Positions 9,585-16,793 of a stretch of DNA of 23,252 nucleotides are shown here, piece by piece (position 1 is the stretch's first letter; each line of letters starts with the position of its first letter). Location of the stretch: the NCBI RefSeq assembly GCF_001280005.1, contig NZ_LGDW01000067.1, forward strand, positions 1 to 23,252, given 5' to 3'. The notes below the pieces were generated by a model. It ran no database searches and had not been told where the DNA came from. It saw nothing but the letters and a program-made list of their open reading frames with translations. Made by a program: the position numbers and the translations under genes. The DNA comes from Streptomyces sp. NRRL WC-3618. Lineage in GTDB: Bacteria; Actinomycetota; Actinomycetes; Streptomycetales; Streptomycetaceae.

Positions 9585-10691
9585 ATGATCGAAATGCCGT
9601 CCCTCGTGGACCAGTACTGCCACGGCGTACTGCGCACCGAGCTGGGCCTCGGCACCTTCGAGGCCCAGCTCGCGCGTACCGAGGGGCCGCCCGCCGCCGG
9701 GACCACCCTCTTCGACACCCAGACCGGATTCGCCGTACGCCGCTGGTGCCCCCCGCTGCTCGGCCTGGAACCGCACGCTCCCCCCGCCCGTTATCTCGCC
9801 CGGCGCCGTGAACTCGGCGTACTGGAATCGGGCCGGAGGCTGCTGCGGGGCAGCGGAATCACGACATATCTGGTCGACGCCGGACTGCCCGGCGACCTCA
9901 CCGGGCCCGCCGAGATGGCCTCCGCCGGGGCCGCCGACGCCCACGAGATCGTCCGGCTCGAACTCCTCGCCGAACAGGTCGCCGACACCTCCGGCACCGT
10001 CGAGTCCTTTCTCGCCAACCTCGCCGAGTCGGTGCACGGGGCGGCGACGAACGCCGTGGCCTTCACCTCCGTCGCGGGCCTGCGGCACGGACTGGCGCTC
10101 GCGCCCGATCCGCCGGGGCCGGGGGAGGTGCGGAGCGCGGCGGCCCGCTGGCTGGCCGGACGCCGGGTCGGCGGCACGCTCAGCGACCCCGTGCTGCTGC
10201 GTCATCTGCTGTGGATCGCGGTCGCCTCGGGCCTGCCGCTCCAGCTCCACGCCGGGCTCGGCGAACCGGGGTTACGCATCGACCGCACCGACCCGGTCCT
10301 GCTCACGGACTTCGCCCGCGCCACGGCCGGGCTCGGCACCGACCTCGTACTGCTGCACGGATACCCGTACCACCGCCACGCGGCGCACCTCGCCGGTGTC
10401 TTCCCGCATGTGTACGCCGACCTGGGCGCGGCCCTCGTCCGCACCGGCGCCCGGGCCGCCGCCGTGCTCGCCGAGATCCTCGAACTCGCCCCCTTCGGCA
10501 AGATCCTCTTCTCCAGCGGCGCCCACGGCCTGCCCGAACTCCATGTGGTGGGCGCCCGCCTCTTCCGCGAGGCCCTCGGCCGGGTGCTCGGCGGCTGGGT
10601 CGCCGAGGGGGCGTGGTCGCTGGGGGACGCGCAGCGGGTGGCGGGAATGATCGCGGCGGGGAACGCGCGGCGGGTGTACGGGCTGGGGTGA
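9585..10691 (+). CDS. Amidohydrolase-like protein (amidohydrolase 2 / FluG-type TIM barrel), substrate unknown
   Basis: The 368-residue protein resembles the metal-dependent hydrolase (amidohydrolase 2) family. It starts near LVDQYCHGVL (7-16), where relatives carry a paired His-x-His. Further family-like segments are LPLQLHAG (217-224), LVLLHGYPYHRHAAHL (254-269), and FSSGAHGLPELHVVGARLF (309-327). Two expected metal ligands look replaced: the first His of HxH is Tyr11, and the late Asp (usually xSDxH) is Gly312. His13, His222 and His258 remain. The ATG at 9585 has GGGGAG 6 nt upstream. The stop is 3 nt before the next gene, so the two are probably co-transcribed. It may be an enzyme with an altered metal site or a non-catalytic relative. 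Confidence 0.8.
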   Translation: MIEMPSLVDQYCHGVLRTELGLGTFEAQLARTEGPPAAGTTLFDTQTGFAVRRWCPPLLGLEPHAPPARYLARRRELGVLESGRRLLRGSGITTYLVDAGLPGDLTGPAEMASAGAADAHEIVRLELLAEQVADTSGTVESFLANLAESVHGAATNAVAFTSVAGLRHGLALAPDPPGPGEVRSAAARWLAGRRVGGTLSDPVLLRHLLWIAVASGLPLQLHAGLGEPGLRIDRTDPVLLTDFARATAGLGTDLVLLHGYPYHRHAAHLAGVFPHVYADLGAALVRTGARAAAVLAEILELAPFGKILFSSGAHGLPELHVVGARLFREALGRVLGGWVAEGAWSLGDAQRVAGMIAAGNARRVYGLG

Positions 10692-10694
10692 CCT

Positions 10695-11477
10695 GTGGAA
10701 ACTGGAGGCATGACGACACACGGGACCCGGGCGGACGCCCTGACCGACGCCTTACTGGACCGCTTCCTCGGTGAGCTGCGGGCACTCGCGCCGGTCGCCG
10801 TCTGGGCCCATGGATCGCTGGCCGGCGGCGACTACCAGGAGGGCCGCAGCGACCTCGACCTGATCGCCGTCCTCAAGGGCCCGATCGGGCCGGGCACCGC
10901 CTGGCAGGTGGGCACTCTGCACGCCCGCCTGCGCACCGACCCGCTCGTCCCGCAGCTGCACTGCACCTACCTGTCCGACGCGACGACGGCCGATCCGGCG
11001 CGGCGGCATCTCACCTGGGCGCACGGTGAGCTGTTCCGGCGGACCGTCACCCCGGTGACCCGGCGCGAGCTGCACGTCTTCGGACGGGTGCTGTACGGGG
11101 AGGCGCCCGCGGAGCTGCTTCCGGCGGTGCCGGACCGCCAACTGGCCGACTTCGTCGTACGCGACCAGCGCGACTTCTGGCGGCCCGCCGTGGACAGGGC
11201 CCGGCTCTGGACCCGGGACGTCTGGGTCGACCTCGGGCTGGTCACCTTCGTCAGGGCGACCATGACCCTGAGGGACGGCAGCCTGATCTCGAAACGGGAG
11301 GCGCTGGACCTGCTGCCTGGGCTGGGGGCGCCCGTGGAGGTCGTCGAGGACGTCGCGCGGAGGCGGTACGGGCATGAGCGCCGGCCGGTCGCGGAGGGGT
11401 GGCGTGAGCGGCGCGGTGAGCTGACGCGGGGCTATCTGGGCGACGCGATCGACGGCCTGGTGACCGCGTACACGTGA
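10695..11477 (+). CDS. Nucleotidyltransferase-domain protein (aminoglycoside adenylyltransferase-like)
   Basis: The N-terminal 60 residues carry the polymerase-beta nucleotidyltransferase signature: GS at 40-41, then 11 residues, then DLD at 53-55 (the metal-binding aspartates). The rest is a helical domain like the C-terminal half of streptomycin/spectinomycin adenylyltransferases (HVFGRVLYGEAP, a run of Arg/Trp helices, then SKREALDLLPG). It could transfer a nucleotide to a small molecule or protein; the substrate cannot be read from sequence. The start is GTG 10695, with GGGGTGA just upstream and overlapping the previous stop. ATG 10710 (255 aa) is the alternative, but its GGAGG is only 1 nt away. 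It is coupled to the amidohydrolase-like gene. Confidence 0.8.
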   Translation: METGGMTTHGTRADALTDALLDRFLGELRALAPVAVWAHGSLAGGDYQEGRSDLDLIAVLKGPIGPGTAWQVGTLHARLRTDPLVPQLHCTYLSDATTADPARRHLTWAHGELFRRTVTPVTRRELHVFGRVLYGEAPAELLPAVPDRQLADFVVRDQRDFWRPAVDRARLWTRDVWVDLGLVTFVRATMTLRDGSLISKREALDLLPGLGAPVEVVEDVARRRYGHERRPVAEGWRERRGELTRGYLGDAIDGLVTAYT

Positions 11478-11501
11478 CGCACGCGTACGCGTGCGTCACG
11501 T
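11472..11501. terminator. Perfect 30-bp palindrome at a convergent gene end
   Basis: All 30 bases are self-complementary with no spacer (half site acgtgacgcacgcgt, repeated in reverse complement). It begins before and contains the TGA stop of the nucleotidyltransferase gene and ends 7 nt from the ctaA stop on the other strand. The position suggests a shared bidirectional terminator. A protein-binding palindrome is also possible. Confidence 0.6.
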
Positions 11502-11508
11502 CGTCGGT

Positions 11509-12525
11509 CTACGCGCGCGTGCCTACCGTCGCCTCGGCCGAGGGGCCGGGTACGTCGGCCAGGGCGTCCGTCCCGGTGCGCTCGCGCAGGGCGAGCAGGA
11601 CACGCAGGACCGCGATCCACACCAGCGCCGAGCCGAGCATGTGCAGGCCGACCAGGACCTCGGGGAGGTTCGTAAAATACTGGACGTACCCGATGACACC
11701 CTGCGCGAGCAGGATCAGGAACAGGTCCCGCGTGCGGTCCAGCGGGCCCTTGGGAGCGTCGACGGCCTTCAGGACGAACCACAGGGCGAACGTCAGTGTC
11801 ACCACGATCCAGGCGAGCACCGCGTGCAGCTTGCTGACGTTCTCCCAGTTCAGCGGCATGCGCTCGATCTCGCTCGAGTCGCCGGCGTGCGGGCCCGACC
11901 CGGTCACCACCGTGCCGACCGCGATCAGCAGCGCCGAGGCGACCACCAGGAACCACACCAACTGCCGCACGGCCTTGCCGACCAGCGGGCTGGGCGCCTC
12001 GTCGCCCTCCTGCGTGCGCTGCCACATCACCGCGGCGACCGCGATCAGGGCGGAGGAGAGCAGGAAGTGGGCCGCGACCGTGTACGGGTTGAGGCCGACC
12101 AGGACGACGACGCCACCCAGCACCGCGTTGCTCATGACGACCCAGAACTGCGCCCAGCCGAGCCGGGTCAGACTGCGCCGGTACGGCTTCTCCGAGCGTG
12201 CGGCGACGATCGCCCAGCCGACCGCCGCGCACAGCACGTACGTCAGCATGCGGTTGGTGAACTCGATGACGCCGTGCACGCCCATCGCGCTCGTCGTCGT
12301 CAGCGAGTCGTCGGTGCACTTGGGCCAGGTCGGGCAGCCGAGGCCCGATCCGGTCAGCCGTACGGCACCGCCGGTGACCACGATGACCACCGACATGACG
12401 AGCGCGGCGAGCGCCGCGCGCCGCACCGTCCGGGGGGTCGGCGTCCAGCGGGCGGCGATGAAGGCGAGCGGGTTCCGCAGGGCGGACAGGGCCTCGGCGG
12501 GGGTCATCTTGAGCACGCGTCCCAT
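11509..12525 (-). CDS. ctaA: Heme A synthase
   Basis: Membrane enzyme that oxidises the C8 methyl of heme O (from CtaB) to a formyl group, making heme A for aa3-type cytochrome oxidase. With the start used here it has 338 residues and about eight membrane helices. Four conserved heme-ligand histidines are visible: His84 (HGVIEFTNR), His153 (AAHFLLSS), His234 (KLHAVLAW) and His295 (GLHMLGSAL). The Cys pair GCPTWPKC (63-70) lies in the first outer loop. The start is uncertain: GTG 12546, ATG 12525 (used) and ATG 12507 are in frame, none with a good ribosome site. TACGAT overlapping the 12525 ATG could be a -10 for a shorter leaderless form starting at GTG 12519. It ends in TAG. Confidence 0.94.
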   Translation of the reverse strand: MGRVLKMTPAEALSALRNPLAFIAARWTPTPRTVRRAALAALVMSVVIVVTGGAVRLTGSGLGCPTWPKCTDDSLTTTSAMGVHGVIEFTNRMLTYVLCAAVGWAIVAARSEKPYRRSLTRLGWAQFWVVMSNAVLGGVVVLVGLNPYTVAAHFLLSSALIAVAAVMWQRTQEGDEAPSPLVGKAVRQLVWFLVVASALLIAVGTVVTGSGPHAGDSSEIERMPLNWENVSKLHAVLAWIVVTLTFALWFVLKAVDAPKGPLDRTRDLFLILLAQGVIGYVQYFTNLPEVLVGLHMLGSALVWIAVLRVLLALRERTGTDALADVPGPSAEATVGTRA

Positions 12526-12553
12526 CGTAGGCGGCTGCTTGTGCACGCTTTCA

Positions 12554-12575
12554 CGAGGGGTCCCCCGGCCCCTCG
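12554..12575 (-). terminator. Possible terminator after the ABC transporter genes
   Basis: 7-bp perfect stem (CGAGGGG / CCCCTCG) with an 8-nt loop, between the permease stop and ctaA on the minus strand. A short A-rich stretch (tgaaag) follows it in the transcript. It may separate ctaA from the ABC genes or only attenuate read-through. Confidence 0.4.
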
Positions 12576-12601
12576 GCCCCGCCCCTCAGTCCTCTTTTCG
12601 G

Positions 12602-13384
12602 TCACTCCCAGCGGAAGAACCGGCCGGCCGCCGCCAGTCCCACGACCGCCCACACCGCGAGGATCCCCAGGTCGCCCCACGGCATGCCGGCACCGTGCTG
12701 GAGCACGTCCCGCAGCCCGTCCGAGAGGGCCGAGATCGGGAGCAGGGCCAGCACGTCCTGGACGCCGGAGGGGAACTTGTCCAGCGGGACGATCACCCCG
12801 CCGCCCACCAGGAGCAGCAGGAAGACGAGGTTCGCGGCGGCCAGGGTGGCCTCCGCCTTCAGGGTGCCCGCCATCAGCAGGCCGAGGCCCGAGAAGGCGG
12901 CCGTGCCGATCAGGAGCAGCAGGAGTACGGCGAAGGGGTTGCCGTGCGGGGACCAGCCGAGCGCGAGGGCGATCACCGTGAGGAGGGCGACCTGGAGGAC
13001 CTCGGTGACCAGTACCGACGCCGTTTTCGCCGTCATCAGGCCCCAGCGGGGCAGCGGGGAGGAGGCGAGCCTCTTCAGGACGCCGTAGCGGCGCTCGAAG
13101 CCCGTCGCGATGGCCTGGCCGGTGAACGCCGTGGACATGACCGCTAGGGCGAGGATGCCGGGGGCGAGGAAGTCGACGGGCTTGCCGGCGCCCGTGTCGA
13201 CGATGTCCACCGAGCCGAACAGCAGCAGAAGGAGGGTGGGGATCACCACCGTCAGCAGCAGCTGCTCGCCGTTGCGCAGGAGCATCTTCGTCTCGAGGGC
13301 CGCCTGGGCCCCGATCATGCGGGGGAGCGGGGCGGCGCCGGGCTGCGGGGTGTAGGTCCCGGGGGCGGTCGGGGTGGTGGTCAC
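12602..13384 (-). CDS. ABC-2 type transporter permease
   Basis: A 260-residue membrane protein, the typical length of ABC-2 exporters' permeases. About six membrane segments are seen near residues 41-60, 72-95, 120-143, 150-173, 182-202 and 238-255. The cytosolic GFERRYGVLKRLASSPLPRW (95-114) is the segment commonly found between helices 2 and 3 of this family and probably contacts the ATPase. The N-terminal 30 residues are Thr/Pro rich. GTG at 13384-13382 overlaps the ATPase stop by 4 nt, so an earlier start in the longer frame is not needed. The substrate is unknown. Its place between ctaA and sufR is shared with mycobacteria, suggesting a role near heme or Fe-S metabolism, which is inference only. 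Confidence 0.9.
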   Translation of the reverse strand: MTTTPTAPGTYTPQPGAAPLPRMIGAQAALETKMLLRNGEQLLLTVVIPTLLLLLFGSVDIVDTGAGKPVDFLAPGILALAVMSTAFTGQAIATGFERRYGVLKRLASSPLPRWGLMTAKTASVLVTEVLQVALLTVIALALGWSPHGNPFAVLLLLLIGTAAFSGLGLLMAGTLKAEATLAAANLVFLLLLVGGGVIVPLDKFPSGVQDVLALLPISALSDGLRDVLQHGAGMPWGDLGILAVWAVVGLAAAGRFFRWE

Positions 13385-14304
13385 GAACGCAGCTCCTTGC
13401 CGGTGAGCTCCAGAAAGACGTCTTCCAGGGTGTGCCGTTCCACCGAGATCCGGTCCGGCATCACCCCGTGCTGGGCGCACCAGGACGTCACCGTCGCGAG
13501 GAGCTGCGGGTTGACCTTGCCGCCGACGCGGTAGGCGCCCGGGGTCAGCTCGGCGGCCGTGCAGTCCGCCGGGAGGGCCTTCAGCAGGGAGCCCACGTCC
13601 AGCCCCGGCCGGCCCATGAAGCGCAGGGTGTTCTCGGCGCCGCCGCGGCACAGTTGTTCGGGGGTGCCCTGGGCGATGACCTTGCCGGCGTCGATGATCG
13701 CGACGTCGTCGGCGAGCTGCTCGGCCTCGTCCATGTGATGGGTGGTGAGGATGACGGAGACGCCGTCGGTGCGCAGATCCCGTATGAGATCCCAGGTGGC
13801 GCGGCGGGCCTGGGGGTCGAGGCCGGCGGTCGGTTCGTCGAGGAAGACCAGTTCCGGGCGGCCGACGACCGCCATCGCGAGCGCCAGCCGCTGCTGCTGG
13901 CCGCCGGAGAGGCGGCGGTATGTGGTGCGGCCGCAGCTGCCGAGGCCGAGGCGTTCGATGAGCGCGTCCACGTCCAGCGGGTGCGCGTGCAGTCTGGCCA
14001 CGTGGCGGAGCATCTCGTCGGCGCGGGCGCCCGAGTAGACGCCGCCGGACTGGAGCATCACGCCGACGCGTGGACGCAGGGCGGTGGCTTCCCGGACCGG
14101 GTCGAGGCCCAGCACCCGTACCGTCCCGGAGTCGGGTCTGCGGTATCCCTCGCAGGTCTCGACGGTGGTCGTCTTGCCCGCGCCGTTCGGGCCGAGTACG
14201 GCGGTGACGCCCGCCAGGGCCACCAGGTCGAGGCCGTTCACCGCGGTCTTCGTGCCGTAGCGCTTCACCAGGGCCTGGACCTGGACCACGGGCTCGCTTC
14301 GCAT
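13381..14304 (-). CDS. ABC transporter ATP-binding protein
   Basis: ATPase subunit (307 aa) for the permease that follows. Walker A is GPNGAGKTT (38-46), the Q loop is at Gln85, the signature is LSGGQQQR (132-139), Walker B is LVFLDEPT (152-159), and the switch His is in TTHHMDEAEQ (188-197). A C-terminal domain of about 90 residues follows, as in the drug-export (DrrA/CcmA-like) class. The frame is open upstream to 14436, but ATG 14304 starts just before the first strand. It is preceded by a -10-like TAGACT and no ribosome site, which suggests a leaderless message. It is divergent from sufR; the two promoters share a 238-nt gap. Confidence 0.93.
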   Translation of the reverse strand: MRSEPVVQVQALVKRYGTKTAVNGLDLVALAGVTAVLGPNGAGKTTTVETCEGYRRPDSGTVRVLGLDPVREATALRPRVGVMLQSGGVYSGARADEMLRHVARLHAHPLDVDALIERLGLGSCGRTTYRRLSGGQQQRLALAMAVVGRPELVFLDEPTAGLDPQARRATWDLIRDLRTDGVSVILTTHHMDEAEQLADDVAIIDAGKVIAQGTPEQLCRGGAENTLRFMGRPGLDVGSLLKALPADCTAAELTPGAYRVGGKVNPQLLATVTSWCAQHGVMPDRISVERHTLEDVFLELTGKELRS

Positions 14305-14312
14305 GGGTCGAG

Positions 14313-14318
14313 AGTCTA
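14313..14318 (-). promoter_or_regulatory. -10 element TAGACT for the ABC operon (leaderless)
   Basis: On the minus strand TAGACT (fits TANNNT) is followed by 8 nt and the ATG of the ATPase gene. No Shine-Dalgarno sequence is present in ctcgaccc. The -35 region is not clear. Confidence 0.45.
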
Positions 14319-14452
14319 GGTACGGGAGGAGTCGCCCAGGTGCGCGGGGGGCCGGATCCGGACTCGGTACGGGAGGGTGCGGGGAGGGGTGCGGCCCTGC
14401 TCCGGAGCTGTTCAGGGCGGTCCGCAGATCGATCAAAGATCGTTTCCGCAGG

Positions 14453-14471
14453 TCAGGTTAGGTGAGCCTAA
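14453..14471. promoter_or_regulatory. Iron box (DmdR/IdeR/DtxR-type operator) upstream of suf
   Basis: The 19-mer TCAGGTTAGGTGAGCCTAA agrees with the mycobacterial iron-box consensus, as I recall it (TTAGGTTAGGCTAACCTAA), at 15 of 19 positions. Its core is the inverted repeat TTAGG-N4-CCTAA. It lies 35 nt upstream of the sufR -35 and 134 nt from the ABC operon -10. An iron-loaded DtxR-family regulator (DmdR1 in Streptomyces) would be expected to bind. Confidence 0.65.
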
Positions 14472-14506
14472 GTGATGCAGGGCACCGCCGAGTGGCCGGA
14501 CGCGGC

Positions 14507-14536
14507 TTGCCGCACTCCGAGGAATTACGCAACAAT
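14507..14536 (+). promoter_or_regulatory. sufR promoter (-35 TTGCCG, -10 AACAAT)
   Basis: TTGCCG (14507-14512) and AACAAT (14531-14536) are 18 nt apart. The -10 ends 6 nt before the GTG start of sufR, so the message is predicted to be leaderless. No ribosome site precedes the GTG. The whole suf operon is probably transcribed from here. Confidence 0.55.
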
Positions 14537-14543
14537 GGTGTTG
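14530..14543. promoter_or_regulatory. Candidate SufR operator, CAAC-N6-GTTG
   Basis: CAACAATGGTGTTG is an inverted repeat with 5-bp arms (CAACA / TGTTG). It matches exactly the CAAC-N6-GTTG element I recall as the binding site of cyanobacterial SufR. It covers the -10 hexamer and ends on the first base of the GTG start, where a bound repressor would block transcription. Confidence 0.65.
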
Positions 14544-15313
14544 TGAAAAACGTCGGCGAGGATCTGGAGGCCCCCATGGGCGCCCCCCAGGAGGAGCTCG
14601 CGACCGGTGAGCGCTCGACGCGCAACCGGATCGCGCGATCCATCCTGGACCACGGTCCCTCGACCGTCGCCGAGCTCGCCGGACGCCTGGGCCTCACTCA
14701 TGCGGCCGTACGGCGTCACCTTGACGCGCTCGTCGCCGACGATGTCGTACAACCGCGAGAGCAGCGGGTCTACGGGGCGCGTACCCGTGGCCGGCCCGCC
14801 AAGGCCTTCGCGCTCACCGACTGCGGACGCGACGCGTTCGACCAGTCGTACGACAAGCTCGCCATGGACGCGCTGCGCTGGATCGCCGAGCGTGAGGGCG
14901 GAGACGAAGCGATTCTCGCCTTCGCGCGTGCCCGGTTCGCCGAGCAGGCCGCGAACTACCGCCAGGCCGTCGAGGCCGCGGGCCCCGAGGGACGCGCCGA
15001 AGCCCTGGCCAAGGCCCTGAGCGCGGACGGGTACGCTGCTACGGCGCGCAGCGCACCGGTCGGAGAGCAGCTCTGCCAGCACCACTGCCCGGTGGTCCAT
15101 GTCGCGGAAAAGTTCCCGCAGCTCTGCGAGGCGGAGACCGAGATCTTCTCCCAGCTGCTCGGAACGCATGTCCAGCGGCTCGCGACCATCGCCCACGGCG
15201 ACGGTGTGTGCACCACGTTCATCCCCGAGATTTCCAAGCCTGATCATTTCGGTCACCACGCATCTGCAAGTACCGCAAGTACCGCAAGTACCGCCGGGAG
15301 GAACCCAGCATGA
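14543..15313 (+). CDS. sufR: Fe-S cluster-sensing transcriptional regulator SufR
   Basis: Autoregulator of the suf operon that is thought to read cell Fe-S status through its own cluster. It has 256 residues. A winged helix-turn-helix lies at about 28-90 ([20 protein letters not shown] is the recognition region, RTRGRPAK the wing). The C-terminal sensing part has Cys178, Cys182, Cys195 and Cys223 ([28 protein letters not shown]), the likely cluster ligands; a fifth Cys is at 94. The frame is open from 14462, but GTG 14543 is chosen for the promoter spacing and the typical MKNVGE beginning. The last 18 residues are a low-complexity Ala-Ser-Thr tail. The stop overlaps the sufB ATG (ATGA). Confidence 0.93.
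   Translation: MKNVGEDLEAPMGAPQEELATGERSTRNRIARSILDHGPSTVAELAGRLGLTHAAVRRHLDALVADDVVQPREQRVYGARTRGRPAKAFALTDCGRDAFDQSYDKLAMDALRWIAEREGGDEAILAFARARFAEQAANYRQAVEAAGPEGRAEALAKALSADGYAATARSAPVGEQLCQHHCPVVHVAEKFPQLCEAETEIFSQLLGTHVQRLATIAHGDGVCTTFIPEISKPDHFGHHASASTASTASTAGRNPA
15266..15292. repeat. Three tandem 9-bp repeats at the 3' end of sufR
   Basis: Three perfect units of GCAAGTACC encode Ala-Ser-Thr repeats at the end of SufR. They lie directly before the GGAGG ribosome site of sufB (15297-15301). Unit number could change without loss of frame. Confidence 0.85.
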
Positions 15314-16734
15314 CGCTCCCCATCGAGGAGACCGCCCACCCCGAGCTCGAGGGTCTGGGCAACTACGAATACGGCTGGGCCGACTCCGACGTGGCCGGTG
15401 CCTCCGCCAAGCGTGGCATCAACGAGGACGTCGTCCGGGACATCTCCGCGAAGAAGTCCGAGCCGGAGTGGATGACCAAGCTCCGCCTCAAGGGTCTGCG
15501 CCTCTTCGACAAGAAGCCCATGCCGAACTGGGGCTCGGACCTGTCGGGCATCGACTTCGACAACATCAAGTACTTCGTGCGTTCCACGGAGAAGCAGGCG
15601 GAGTCCTGGGAGGACCTGCCCGAGGACATCAAGAACACGTACGACAGGCTCGGCATCCCCGAGGCGGAGAAGCAGCGCCTCGTCGCCGGTGTCGCGGCCC
15701 AGTACGAGTCGGAGGTCGTCTACCACCAGATCCGTGAGGACCTGGAGGAGCAGGGCGTCATCTTCCTCGACACCGACACCGCGCTGAAGCAGCACCCGGA
15801 GCTCTTCAAGGAGTACTTCGGGACCGTCATCCCCGTCGGCGACAACAAGTTCGCGTCGCTGAACTCCGCGGTGTGGTCGGGCGGCTCCTTCATCTACGTG
15901 CCGAAGGGCGTGCAGGTCGAGATCCCGCTCCAGGCCTACTTCCGTATCAACACGGAGAACATGGGCCAGTTCGAGCGGACCCTGATCATCGTCGACGAGG
16001 GTGCCTACGTGCACTACGTCGAGGGCTGTACGGCCCCGATCTACAAGTCGGACTCGCTGCACAGCGCGGTCGTCGAGATCATCGTCAAGAAGAACGCCCG
16101 CTGCCGTTACACGACCATCCAGAACTGGTCGAACAACGTCTACAACCTGGTCACCAAGCGCGCCGTGGCGTACGAGGGCGCGACCATGGAGTGGATCGAC
16201 GGCAACATCGGCTCCAAGGTGACGATGAAGTACCCGGCCGTCTACCTGATGGGTGAGCACGCCAAGGGCGAGACCCTGTCGATCGCCTTCGCGGGCGAGG
16301 GGCAGCACCAGGACGCCGGCTCCAAGATGGTCCACATGGCGCCGAACACCTCCTCGAACATCGTGTCGAAGTCGGTGGCGCGCGGTGGCGGCCGGACGTC
16401 CTACCGCGGTCTCGTCGAGATCGGCGAGGGCGCCCACGGCTCCAAGTCCAACGTGCTGTGCGACGCGCTGCTGGTGGACACCATCTCCCGCTCCGACACC
16501 TACCCCTACGTCGATGTCCGCGAGGACGACGTGTCCATGGGCCACGAGGCGACCGTCTCCAAGGTCTCCGACGACCAGCTCTTCTACCTGATGAGCCGCG
16601 GTCTGTCCGAGTTCGAGGCGATGGCGATGATCGTGCGCGGCTTCGTCGAGCCGATCGCCAAGGAACTGCCCATGGAGTACGCGCTGGAACTCAACCGGCT
16701 GATCGAGCTCCAGATGGAAGGCGCGGTCGGCTAA
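15310..16734 (+). CDS. sufB: Fe-S cluster assembly scaffold protein SufB
   Basis: Core of the SufBCD scaffold on which nascent clusters are built from sulfur supplied by SufS/SufU. It has 474 residues. Typical SufB segments are [18 protein letters not shown] (73-90), [36 protein letters not shown] with Cys240 (equivalent, as I recall, to the sulfur-accepting Cys254 of E. coli), [11 protein letters not shown] with Cys384, and [21 protein letters not shown] with His412 and Glu413. Unlike the M. tuberculosis SufB gene, which carries an intein, it is uninterrupted. ATG 15310 overlaps the sufR stop and has GGAGG 8 nt upstream. It is followed 59 nt later by sufD. Confidence 0.97.
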   Translation: MTLPIEETAHPELEGLGNYEYGWADSDVAGASAKRGINEDVVRDISAKKSEPEWMTKLRLKGLRLFDKKPMPNWGSDLSGIDFDNIKYFVRSTEKQAESWEDLPEDIKNTYDRLGIPEAEKQRLVAGVAAQYESEVVYHQIREDLEEQGVIFLDTDTALKQHPELFKEYFGTVIPVGDNKFASLNSAVWSGGSFIYVPKGVQVEIPLQAYFRINTENMGQFERTLIIVDEGAYVHYVEGCTAPIYKSDSLHSAVVEIIVKKNARCRYTTIQNWSNNVYNLVTKRAVAYEGATMEWIDGNIGSKVTMKYPAVYLMGEHAKGETLSIAFAGEGQHQDAGSKMVHMAPNTSSNIVSKSVARGGGRTSYRGLVEIGEGAHGSKSNVLCDALLVDTISRSDTYPYVDVREDDVSMGHEATVSKVSDDQLFYLMSRGLSEFEAMAMIVRGFVEPIAKELPMEYALELNRLIELQMEGAVG

Positions 16735-16793
16735 GAGCCGCCGACGCCGTCCCATCAAGCCACTTACGCAGGAAAGAGAGCAGACCGACAGCC

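Noticed and set aside
14462..14542. Longer SufR starting at GTG 14462
   Set aside because: That GTG lies inside the iron box and the extra 27 residues cover the promoter; GTG 14543 has correct -10 spacing and a typical N terminus.
15253..16758. 501-codon open frame opposite sufB
   Set aside because: Antisense shadow with repetitive Asp/Val/Leu composition; sufB is certain.
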